Below are positions 42,215 through 48,333 of a stretch of 48,333 bases of DNA, in pieces (the first letter of the stretch is position 1; every line of letters begins with the position of its first letter). The notes beneath the pieces are model-generated. The model was not told the DNA's origin. It made no database searches and saw nothing but the letters and a program-made list of their open reading frames with translations. The translations under genes and the position numbers were made by a program. The stretch spans positions 1-48,333 of the forward strand of contig CAYRKW010000020.1 of assembly GCA_964425135.1 (NCBI GenBank), read 5' to 3'. The DNA comes from CAYLLD01 sp964425135 (GTDB lineage Bacteria > Pseudomonadota > Alphaproteobacteria > Rhodobacterales > Rhodobacteraceae).

Positions 42215-42247
42215 CAAAAACCGGCGGCGCGGGTGGCGCTGCCGGTT
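42215..42247 (-). terminator. Probable terminator after yebC
   Basis: On the minus strand AACCGGC pairs with GCCGGTT (plus-strand positions 42241-42247 and 42219-42225), with a further GCGC/GCGC inner stem after one mismatch and a CACCC loop. The right arm runs into a T5 tract. It lies 44 bases after the yebC stop. Confidence 0.7.
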
Positions 42248-42290
42248 GTCAGTGTAGTTCTTTTTCAGAGCGGTCGACAAGCCGCAGGGG

Positions 42291-43031
42291 TTAGAGCTGC
42301 TCCATGACCTCGTCGGAGGCTTCGAAATTGGCGGTGACGTTTTGCACGTCGTCGTCGTCTTCGAGCGCGTCGATGAGCTTCATCAGCTTTTGCATGCCAT
42401 CCAGATCAAGCTCGGTCGTGGTGGAGGGTTTCCAGATCAGTTTGCTCTCTTCACTCTCGCCCAGTGATGCTTCGAGCGCGTTGGAGACATCGTTGAGATC
42501 GGTGTCGGCGCAGTAGATCATGTGGCCGTCTTCAGAGCTTTCAACGTCTTCAGCGCCCGCTTCAATCGCGGCTTCGAAAATCGCGTCGTCATCGCCCGCG
42601 GAGGCAGGGTAGGTCACAAGGCCAACGCGGTCGAACATGAAACCGACGGAGCCGGTTTCGCCCAAATTCCCACCGTTTTTGGAAAAGGTGGAGCGAACGG
42701 TGGAGGCGGTGCGGTTACGGTTGTCGGTCATCGCCTCGACGATAACGGCCACGCCATTGGGGCCGTAGCCCTCGTAGCGGATTTCTTCGAAATCATCGCC
42801 TTCGCCTGCGAGCGATTTTTTGATTGCGCGCTCGATGTTGTCGTTGGGCATGGACTGGGATTTGGCTTGTTTGACCGCGAGGCGCAGGCGCGGGTTTTTA
42901 TCCGGGTCCGGGTCGCCCATTTTCGCAGCGACTGTGATCTCTTTGGAGAGTTTGGAGAAGAGTTTGGACCGGGCCGCATCCTGCCGCCCTTTGCGGTGCT
43001 GGATGTTTGCCCATTTGGAATGGCCTGCCAT
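42291..43031 (-). CDS. YebC/PmpR/TACO1 family protein
   Basis: The 246-residue product begins MAGHSKWANIQHRKGRQDAARSKLF, the hallmark of the family, and contains EAMTDNRNRTASTVRSTFSK and the acidic C-terminal domain rich in Asp and Glu. Family members have been described as transcriptional regulators and, more recently, as helpers of translation at proline stretches; the sequence does not decide between these. Length is normal. In many bacteria it neighbours ruvC; here it lies between an Hcp-like gene and an RTX gene, all on the minus strand. Confidence 0.95.
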   Translation of the reverse strand: MAGHSKWANIQHRKGRQDAARSKLFSKLSKEITVAAKMGDPDPDKNPRLRLAVKQAKSQSMPNDNIERAIKKSLAGEGDDFEEIRYEGYGPNGVAVIVEAMTDNRNRTASTVRSTFSKNGGNLGETGSVGFMFDRVGLVTYPASAGDDDAIFEAAIEAGAEDVESSEDGHMIYCADTDLNDVSNALEASLGESEESKLIWKPSTTTELDLDGMQKLMKLIDALEDDDDVQNVTANFEASDEVMEQL

Positions 43032-43105
43032 GGATATGTGGCTCCGTCTGTCTGAGTTTTCGCGCTCAGATATAGGGCAGGGCAGGGGCGGTTATCAAGC
43101 GGGTG

Positions 43106-43142
43106 GGCGGCAATACTGCCGCCGTTCCACGCATTTGTGGAA
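43106..43142 (-). other. Two adjacent stem-loops after the RTX gene
   Basis: On the plus strand GGCGGCA-ATAC-TGCCGCC (43106-43123) and TTCCAC-GCATTT-GTGGAA (43125-43142) are perfect inverted repeats side by side, just after the RTX gene stop. They could stabilise the 3' end of the mRNA or end transcription; there is no T-run. Confidence 0.55.
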
Positions 43143-43149
43143 TGTGCCT

Positions 43150-44451
43150 TTAGATAAACTGGAAGTCGTCTTCGGCGATTTCGCCCAAAGCTACGTTTTC
43201 GAGGCGGATTTCGGTGCCTGCGTCGTAGCTGATGAGGGTGTGTTTCTCGCCGATGCCGGAAATCATGAGGTCGTCAAAGGAGATGCCTTCGATCTGCAAT
43301 TTGTCCACGCGCAATTTGAAATCGCGGATCAGATCGAGGCCTTCGTTGATCAGGCCTTTGAAGCTGTAGGTATCGCGTCCCTTCCCGCCGTAAAACTGGT
43401 CATCGCCCGTGCCGCCAACCATCAGATCATTGCCGTCGCCGCCGACCAGAAGGTCTTTGCCTTCGCCGCCTTTGAGGGTGTCATTTCCGGTGCCGCCAAC
43501 GAGGATGTCGCAGCCTTCGCCGCCGTCGAGCATGTCATTGCCCGCGCGGCCATACATCACGTCATGGCCGTTTTCGCCATAAAGCGCGTCATTGCCGGTG
43601 CCGCCGTCGAGCGTGTCGTTATCGTCGCCGCCATAGAGCGCATCGCGGCCTGCATCGCCATAGAGGCGGTCTTCGCCAGAGCCGCCATGTCCGATATCGT
43701 TGCCGGAGCCGCCGTAGAGGATGTCGCGATGGGCGCCGCCGTCGAGGCTGTCGTTTCCGGAGCCGCCGTAGAGGCGATCATTGCCCTCACCGCCGTTCAT
43801 GGTGTCATTGCCGGTGATGCCGCCTGATAGGTAGTCATTTCCGGTGCCGCCGTTGACCAGATCGCTGCCTTTGCCTGCGTCGATATAGTCATCGCCGCCA
43901 TCGCCGTTCATGATGTCCGCGCCTTCTTTGCCGTACATGATGTCGCGATCATTGCCGCCGTGCATCTCATCAAGGCCATTGCCGCCGAGCATCCAGTCGC
44001 GGCCATCGCCGCCGGACATGGTGTCATTGCCGGTGCCGCCTTTGAGCACGTCCTTGTCGTCGCCGCCGTCGAGGATGTCATTGCCTGCATCGCCATCAAT
44101 GCGGTCGTTGCCAGCGCCGCCCTTTAAGTGGTCGTTGCCGCCATCGCCTTTGAGCGTGTCATGGCCGTCGCCGCCCAGCATTGTATCAAGGCCGTAGCCG
44201 CCACGCATATAGTCGTGGCCTGTGCCGCCATCGAGGTGGTCGTTGCCGTGCTGGCCTGCGATTTTGTCGTTGCCTTCACCGCCCAGGATGCTGTCATTGA
44301 TCTGGTGTTGATAGGCAATGGGGTCAATGCGGCTGATGGCGGATGTGGATCCGATCAGGATATCGTTTCCATCTTGTCCGTTGATAACATCGCGGCCGTT
44401 TCCGCCCGTGATATTGTCGCGGCCTGCTGAGCCCTGAATTTCGTTCGCCAT
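43150..44451 (-). CDS. RTX (haemolysin-type calcium-binding repeat) protein
   Basis: The 433-residue product consists almost entirely of GGxGxDxxx nonapeptides, with dozens of copies from residue 8 to about 370 (e.g. GGDGHDTLKGDGGNDHLKGG). Such repeats fold into a calcium-bound parallel beta-roll. The C-terminal 60 residues (GLDLIRDFKLRVDKLQIEG...) lack repeats and look like a type I secretion signal region. There is no N-terminal signal peptide and no enzyme domain (no lipase, protease or toxin part). Secretion through a type I exporter is expected from the family, but no exporter gene is in the window. GGGG lies 8 bases before the ATG. Confidence 0.93.
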   Translation of the reverse strand: MANEIQGSAGRDNITGGNGRDVINGQDGNDILIGSTSAISRIDPIAYQHQINDSILGGEGNDKIAGQHGNDHLDGGTGHDYMRGGYGLDTMLGGDGHDTLKGDGGNDHLKGGAGNDRIDGDAGNDILDGGDDKDVLKGGTGNDTMSGGDGRDWMLGGNGLDEMHGGNDRDIMYGKEGADIMNGDGGDDYIDAGKGSDLVNGGTGNDYLSGGITGNDTMNGGEGNDRLYGGSGNDSLDGGAHRDILYGGSGNDIGHGGSGEDRLYGDAGRDALYGGDDNDTLDGGTGNDALYGENGHDVMYGRAGNDMLDGGEGCDILVGGTGNDTLKGGEGKDLLVGGDGNDLMVGGTGDDQFYGGKGRDTYSFKGLINEGLDLIRDFKLRVDKLQIEGISFDDLMISGIGEKHTLISYDAGTEIRLENVALGEIAEDDFQFI

Positions 44452-44613
44452 TTAACAACCCCATGCACAAATAGGTCAGTAGATCTTGGTTAACGGAGCG
44501 ATTGGGGGAGCTCTTGGGCGAATTTGTGGCAGGTTTTATGAAAATTGCAGCCGGACGGGCGCAGTGTGACATGCGTGACATAAAAAACACGTCGCGTGTG
44601 CGTGGATCGGAAA
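44452..44613. other. Intergenic region between RTX gene and merR-type gene
   Basis: The RTX promoter should be here, on the minus strand. The word ATGCACA found in the phased array also occurs at 44463-44469, 12 bases before the RTX start, and a TTAACCAAG stretch lies just upstream. GTGACAT occurs twice near 44567-44582. None of these is proven to be a binding site. Confidence 0.4.
44582..44599 (-). terminator. Weak terminator after the merR-type gene
   Basis: On the minus strand ACACG-CGA-CGTGT is followed by a run of Ts. The stem has only 5 pairs, so termination would be inefficient. Confidence 0.4.
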
Positions 44614-44915
44614 TTACCCCAGATGATCCATAATGGGACAATCAGGCCGGTCATCGCCGCGGCAGGATGTGACCAGATGGGCAAGCTCGTCGTGCAGGGA
44701 TTGCAGCTCGGCCTGTTTGCGCTCGATCTCCGTCAGATGCGCGGAAGCGATGCGTTTGACATCGGCGCTGGAGCGGTTCTGGTCCGAATACAACGCCAGA
44801 AGATCGCGGCATTCGGCGATGGAAAAATCGAAGGCCCGTGCGCGGCGGACGAATATGAGGCGTTTTAGCGCGCGGTCGTCATAGTCGCGGTAGCCCGATG
44901 CGGTGCGGTCGCTGG
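44614..44915 (-). CDS. MerR-family regulator, CueR/HmrR type (N-terminus lost in gap)
   Basis: The visible 3' portion encodes about 100 residues: the end of the MerR winged helix (SGYRDYDDRALKRLIFVRRARAFDF), the long dimer helix (SAHLTEIERKQAELQSLHDELAHL) and a C-terminal metal-binding loop C-x7-C (CRGDDRPDC). The two cysteines in that spacing mark Cu(I)/Ag(I)/Au(I) sensors such as CueR. Such proteins bend the promoter of copper efflux genes. The 5' end lies in the run of N, so the gene is incomplete for assembly reasons, not because it is broken. The divergent partner on the other side is a cytochrome c' gene, also cut. Confidence 0.85.
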
Positions 44916-45015
44916 NNNNNNNNNNNNNNNNNNNNNNNNNNNNNNNNNNNNNNNNNNNNNNNNNNNNNNNNNNNNNNNNNNNNNNNNNNNNNNNNNNNNN
45001 NNNNNNNNNNNNNNN
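44916..45015. other. Assembly gap (100 N)
   Basis: Exactly 100 unresolved bases, a length often used as a placeholder for a gap of unknown size. It removes the N-terminus of the merR-type gene, the start of the cytochrome c' gene and everything between them. The true distance cannot be taken from the coordinates. Confidence 0.98.
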
Positions 45016-45437
45016 TAAAGCTGGTTGGATTGGCAGCGCTCCTGGGCGCAAGCATGGCGCTTGCGCATGGCGGGGCGACGGGGCTTGTCAAGGCGCGGAT
45101 GGATCAGATGGTGGCTTTTGGTGCGGCGATGAAATCGATCAAAACCGGGCTTTCATCGGATGATATGGCGGCTGTTCAGGCCGGTGGTGCTGCGATTGAG
45201 CGCCACGGCGGGGCGGCAATGCTGGCCAATTTCGAGAGCGGCGAGATGCAGCATGTCTCGGAGGCTGCGCCTGCGATTTGGGAGAACTGGGACGATTTTG
45301 CAGCCCAAGCGATGGCGCTGGAGAGAATGGCGCGCGATCTGCAATCTGCCCAGACGCCGGAAGAGGCGCAGCCGATATTCGCGGCCATCACGAAATCATG
45401 CAGCGCGTGTCACGATGTTTACCGGATCAAGAAATAA
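45016..45437 (+). CDS. Cytochrome c' (class II cytochrome c), 5' end lost in gap
   Basis: The visible part encodes the end of a signal peptide (KLVGLAALLGASMALAHGG), a four-helix-bundle-like stretch with RMDQMVAFGAAMKSIK and IWENWDDFAAQA, and the C-terminal haem-binding motif CSACH followed by DVYRIKK. Haem attachment near the C-terminus is the hallmark of class II cytochromes c, which bind NO or CO and act in the periplasm. The start codon is missing because of the gap. Its stop overlaps the convergent SDR gene by 11 bases. A link to copper control through the divergent regulator is possible but depends on what the gap hides. Confidence 0.88.
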
Positions 45438-46080
45438 GCGTCTCAATTAGGGCTTGGGCCTGTGATTTTACGGTAGCGAGCTGGCTGGCATCTTCGCCGG
45501 GATAAAAGCGGGCGCGAAGCGCGGTTGGCATAGGCTCTGGTGAAAAGCTGCGCACGATAAGCCCGAGCGCGGAAATTTCGAGTGCCCAAGCATCCCAGAA
45601 CACTTCTGCCGCTGCCTTGCTTGCAGCGTAGCTGCCGTAAAACGGGCGCCCGCGCACAGTATCGTTGGTGTAGATCGCGCGGCCATTGTCGGAGGAGCGC
45701 AGGAGCGGGTCGAACATGGTGATCAGTCGCTGTGTGCCGCGTGCGTTCACGGCCCAAGCGCGGTCCATGTCTTTTTCCGCCAGATGTGTGACTGGCGAGA
45801 GCGGTACTGCGTGAGCGGCGCAATGGACGAAGGTGTCGAGCCGTCCCCAGCGTTCGTGGATCGACAGGCCGATGTTTTGCAGCGCTTTTTCATCGGTGAT
45901 GTCGATGGGCACGAGGGTGGCGCTGCCGCCTTTTTCGCCGATGGCGTCGTCAAGCTCTTCCAGCCCGCCGATGGTGCGCGCCAGCGCGACGATATGGCGG
46001 TCGGGGCCACCGAGTTCCAGAGCGGTTGCATATCCCAGACCGCGGGATGCTCCAGTCACAAGCGTAATATTTTTGTCCAT
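45427..46080 (-). CDS. SDR-family oxidoreductase
   Basis: Short-chain dehydrogenase/reductase of unknown substrate. The 217-residue product has the cofactor loop TGASRGLGYA at about 9-18 and the catalytic YxxxK in SYAASKAA. Thirteen residues before the tyrosine, where the catalytic serine is usual, I read Thr in IYTNDTVRG. Asp-Ile after the third strand (VPIDITDE) and VNARGTQRL are also family features. The ATG at 46080 is preceded by GGGGA. A much longer open frame continues upstream to 46761, but that part is antisense to the MFS gene and has no SDR features. Confidence 0.88.
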   Translation of the reverse strand: MDKNITLVTGASRGLGYATALELGGPDRHIVALARTIGGLEELDDAIGEKGGSATLVPIDITDEKALQNIGLSIHERWGRLDTFVHCAAHAVPLSPVTHLAEKDMDRAWAVNARGTQRLITMFDPLLRSSDNGRAIYTNDTVRGRPFYGSYAASKAAAEVFWDAWALEISALGLIVRSFSPEPMPTALRARFYPGEDASQLATVKSQAQALIETLIS

Positions 46081-46215
46081 GACAGTCCCCGATTGAATCT
46101 GCCCGAGCGCCATACCGATTGGGCGCAGCGCTGTCCAGTGGAACTGACCTCTGGGCGTTTGGAGGGCAACCTGATACTCGGTTAGGTCTTGGGCCATTGT
46201 AGAATGCTGGGAGAT

Positions 46216-47367
46216 ATGAGCGAGACGCGCGCGGGATTTCGGATTATTATGGTGTTTTTCCTGCAGGCGGCGGCCAGCGGTGGGCTTTTTGCACGTATTC
46301 CGGATGTTCAGACCAAGCTTGGCCTTGGTGAGGCGGAGTTGGGGTTTGTGCTGATGGCGCTTCCTGTCGGCTCTTTCGCGGTATTTCCCTTTGCCGGATG
46401 GGCCAATGACCGGTTTGGCACACGGATCATTATCATCTGGGCGGTGGTGCTGCTGGCGTTCATGCCGCTGATCTTTGCGCTTGCTCCCAGCCCGCTTTGG
46501 GCGGCCATGGCGCTCTTTTTCATCGGTGCGAGTTTTTCGTTTTCGAATGTGACGATGAATGTGGAGGCGGATCGGGTGGAGGCATCGCTGGGGCGATTGA
46601 TCATGAACCGCTGTCACGGGTTTTGGAGTTTCGGGTTTCTCGTCGCCTCCCTGTTCGGTGCCATGGCGCGGGCGTGGGAGGTGCCGCCTTGGGTACAATT
46701 TGCACTGGTGTTCCCGCTGGTTGCGGCGGCTGTTGCGTGGCTGGTGGTGCCGATGAACCAAGCGCCGCCGCGCAATCCGGGACAGGCCGAAGCGCGGATC
46801 AAACTGCCGCTGCCCTCACGGGCGACATTTGGTATTCTGGCCTTTGGATTTGGCGGCTCGATGGTGCATGGGGCGACGAACAACTGGTCGGTGATCTATA
46901 TGCGCGATCTTTTTGATGCGCCCGATTGGCTCGATGCGATGACCATTCCGGCGTTTTTGATCGCGCTGACGGGCGGGCGGATGGTTGCGGACCGGCTGAT
47001 TGAGCGGTTCGGGCATAGGCCTATGGCGATTGCTTCGGTGCTGGTGGCGATTGCCGGGCTGGCGAATGTTCTGATCGCGGGCGGTGTTTTGCACGGTCTG
47101 TTCGGGTTTATGCTGATGGGGCTTGGCACGGCGGCGCATTATCCGATGATGGCCACAGCGGCAGGGCGTCTGACCGACCGACCGGCGGCAGAGAATATGG
47201 CGGCGGTGACGATGACCATGGCCATCGGGATGCTTGCGGTGCCCGGTGTGATGGGATTGGCTGCTGATGCGGTGGGGATCCGGCTGGCGTTTTTGGTGCT
47301 GGTTCCGTTTTTGCTGCTCAGCTTTGCAAGCATAGATTTTATCGCAAAAGCCCAATTGCGGCGATAA
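46216..47367 (+). CDS. MFS transporter
   Basis: Major facilitator superfamily permease with about 12 membrane segments in 383 residues. Motif A is present in both halves: GWANDRFGTRII after the second segment and GGRMVADRLIERFGHRP in the second half. The compact size and RCHGFWSFGFLVASL recall the sugar/drug MFS branch with FucP/YbjJ-like members; the substrate is unknown. Three in-frame ATGs (46189, 46204, 46216) compete; I use 46216 (MSETRAG), with GGGAG just upstream, although the spacing is short. It is divergent from the SDR gene, 135 bases apart. Confidence 0.87.
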   Translation: MSETRAGFRIIMVFFLQAAASGGLFARIPDVQTKLGLGEAELGFVLMALPVGSFAVFPFAGWANDRFGTRIIIIWAVVLLAFMPLIFALAPSPLWAAMALFFIGASFSFSNVTMNVEADRVEASLGRLIMNRCHGFWSFGFLVASLFGAMARAWEVPPWVQFALVFPLVAAAVAWLVVPMNQAPPRNPGQAEARIKLPLPSRATFGILAFGFGGSMVHGATNNWSVIYMRDLFDAPDWLDAMTIPAFLIALTGGRMVADRLIERFGHRPMAIASVLVAIAGLANVLIAGGVLHGLFGFMLMGLGTAAHYPMMATAAGRLTDRPAAENMAAVTMTMAIGMLAVPGVMGLAADAVGIRLAFLVLVPFLLLSFASIDFIAKAQLRR

Positions 47368-47467
47368 ATCACCGGTTTTCTGCAACTTTATCAATTTTTT
47401 TCCCATTGGGGCGCGCAATAGCTGCGCCTTAGGGTGCGCGTACGTTAACAAACACATGAGGGACAAG

Positions 47468-48166
47468 ATGAATAAGCTAACGGCCGAGTTTATCGGTACT
47501 TTTACTTTGGTATTTCTTGGGTGCGGGTCGGCGGTTCTTGCCACCGTTAACCCTGATTTGGGGCCGGGTCTGGTCGGTATCAGTTTCGCCTTTGGTTTGG
47601 CGCTGATCGGTATGGCCTATGGTATCGGCGCGGTTTCGGGCTGTCATATCAATCCGGCGGTTTCGCTTGGCGCAATGCTGGCGGGCCGGATGGAGAAAGG
47701 CGAGATGTTCCGGTATTGGGGTGCGCAGGTCGCTGGTGCGATCGTGGCTGCTTTGATCCTCGTGATCATCATGAGCGGTAAGATCGGTGGGTATGACGGC
47801 GGATATGGTGCGAATGGCTGGGGCGAAGGCTATCTTGGCGAATATGGCATGATCTCTGCGCTGATCTTTGAGATCGTCGCGACATTTTTGTTCGTTGTTG
47901 TGATCCTTGGCTCGACCGGTGCAGGCGCTGCGACGGCTATGGCTGGTTTGGCGATTGGTTTGATGCTGGTTGTCATCCATATCGTCGGGATTAATGTCAC
48001 TGGTGTTTCGGTGAACCCAGCACGTTCAATCGGGCCAGCACTCTTTTCGGGTGGTTCGGCGATGCTGCAGCTTTGGCTCTTCATCGTAGCCCCGATGATC
48101 GGTGGTGCGGCGGCTGGCCTTCTGTTTAAGACAGGCAAGCTGGATGCTGAGAACGCTGACGCCTGA
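47468..48166 (+). CDS. aqpZ: Aquaporin Z
   Basis: Water channel of the inner membrane. The 232-residue product has six membrane segments and two NPA half-helix motifs: CHINPAVSLG (N62-P63-A64) and VSVNPARSIG (N183-P184-A185), followed by R186 of the selectivity filter. A histidine in the fifth helix (VVIHIVG) fits a water-selective aquaporin rather than a glycerol facilitator, in which it is replaced by glycine. A GAGGG 5 bases before the ATG at 47468 decides the start over the in-frame ATG at 47456. It is followed by a strong terminator and is transcribed alone. Confidence 0.96.
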   Translation: MNKLTAEFIGTFTLVFLGCGSAVLATVNPDLGPGLVGISFAFGLALIGMAYGIGAVSGCHINPAVSLGAMLAGRMEKGEMFRYWGAQVAGAIVAALILVIIMSGKIGGYDGGYGANGWGEGYLGEYGMISALIFEIVATFLFVVVILGSTGAGAATAMAGLAIGLMLVVIHIVGINVTGVSVNPARSIGPALFSGGSAMLQLWLFIVAPMIGGAAAGLLFKTGKLDAENADA

Positions 48167-48191
48167 TTTGAGATCGCGTGACGCGTTTAGG

Positions 48192-48219
48192 AGGCGACCC
48201 TGAGGGGTCGCCTTTTTTC
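48192..48219 (+). terminator. Rho-independent terminator after aqpZ
   Basis: GGCGACCC (48193-48200) pairs with GGGTCGCC (48205-48212) over a TGAG loop, with an extra A-T pair, followed by a T-rich tail from 48213. Confidence 0.92.
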
Positions 48220-48290
48220 TTTGATATTGTGATCAGGCAGTGAGCCGCTGGCGCGGCTCGCGTCATTTTGTTTGCGCTACGCGCGCAGCG

Positions 48291-48312
48291 GGATATTTAT
48301 CGAACCAAAGAA
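48291..48312 (+). repeat. Intergenic repeat motif, copy B
   Basis: GGATATTTAT, one C, then GAACCAAAGAA: identical to copy A at 38825-38845 but for the extra C. A GAGCCG/CGGCTC inverted repeat precedes it at about 48242-48259. The rest of the window edge shows no gene. Confidence 0.7.
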
Positions 48313-48333
48313 AGTGTCGGGGAATAAGGCGCT

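Noticed and set aside
42820..43827. 335-codon plus-strand frame opposite yebC and the RTX gene
   Set aside because: Its repetitive Ala/Val-rich text is the reverse complement of the RTX nonapeptide repeats.
43350..44440. Dense short repeats resembling a CRISPR array
   Set aside because: The repeats are in-frame GGxGxD codons of the RTX gene with a 27-base period and no unique spacers.
46081..46761. N-terminal extension of the SDR gene to 444 residues
   Set aside because: The extra part is antisense to the MFS gene and is Arg/His/Gln-rich; the SDR fold starts at MDKNITLVTG with its own ribosome-binding site.
1..48333. tRNA, rRNA, integrase, transposase and prophage genes
   Set aside because: I looked for T-loop sequences, transposase and integrase motifs and terminal repeats and found none that I could support.

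Overview
The window is 48.3 kb of a moderately GC-rich alphaproteobacterial chromosome, most likely from the order Rhodobacterales (roseobacter-like). The main grounds are the gene order mraZ-rsmH-ftsL-ftsI-murE-murF-mraY-murD-ftsW-murG-murC-(DUF2484-like membrane protein)-murB-ddl-ftsQ-ftsA-ftsZ followed by lpxC-bamD-recN, the long FtsZ linker, an ScfR-type regulator, and intergenic repeat motifs of the kind seen in that group. Taxonomy is inferred from gene order and remembered family traits, not from a search. A 100-base run of N (44916-45015) marks an assembly gap, so the window is a scaffold rather than finished sequence.

Layout. 1-4.5 kb: potassium uptake pair ktrA-ktrB and moaA (all minus), then a lipoprotein of unknown function. 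4.5-9.9 kb: an acyl-CoA synthetase translationally coupled to a CPA1-type cation/proton antiporter, then a small sulfotransferase-fold protein and alanine dehydrogenase on the minus strand. 9.9-10.5 kb: the only long non-coding stretch (630 bases), with several inverted repeats, between ald and mraZ. 10.5-30.5 kb: the complete division and cell wall (dcw) cluster, mostly with 1-13 base overlaps. It makes the peptidoglycan precursor (MurB-F, Ddl, MraY, MurG), polymerises it at the septum (FtsW, FtsI) and builds the divisome (FtsL, FtsQ, FtsA, FtsZ). It is interrupted by a 280-base palindrome-rich spacer (mraY/murD) and by a GrpB-family gene (murD/ftsW). A strong terminator follows ftsZ. 30.6-34.3 kb: lpxC (lipid A), bamD (outer-membrane protein assembly), recN (DNA repair).

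34.3-41.5 kb: an FAD-linked D-lactate dehydrogenase-type oxidase, a hotdog thioesterase coupled to a CLC chloride transporter, ribosomal proteins bL35-bL20, an ScfR-type regulator, a CoxG-like protein, a DUF3052-like protein and a small membrane protein. 41.6-44.5 kb: the most accessory-looking part, with an orphan Hcp-like protein, YebC, and a protein made almost wholly of RTX calcium-binding repeats. Four direct repeats with an 11-base period lie between the hcp-like gene and the small membrane protein gene. 44.6-48.3 kb: the C-terminal part of a CueR-type MerR regulator, the assembly gap, the 3' part of a cytochrome c', an SDR oxidoreductase, an MFS transporter and aquaporin Z.

Most of the window is conserved housekeeping sequence. 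I did not find a complete unknown system. The best leads are the palindromic element inside the dcw cluster, the lysine-rich tail on MraZ, the Hcp/RTX neighbourhood with its phased repeats, and a 21-base intergenic motif found just after two terminators.
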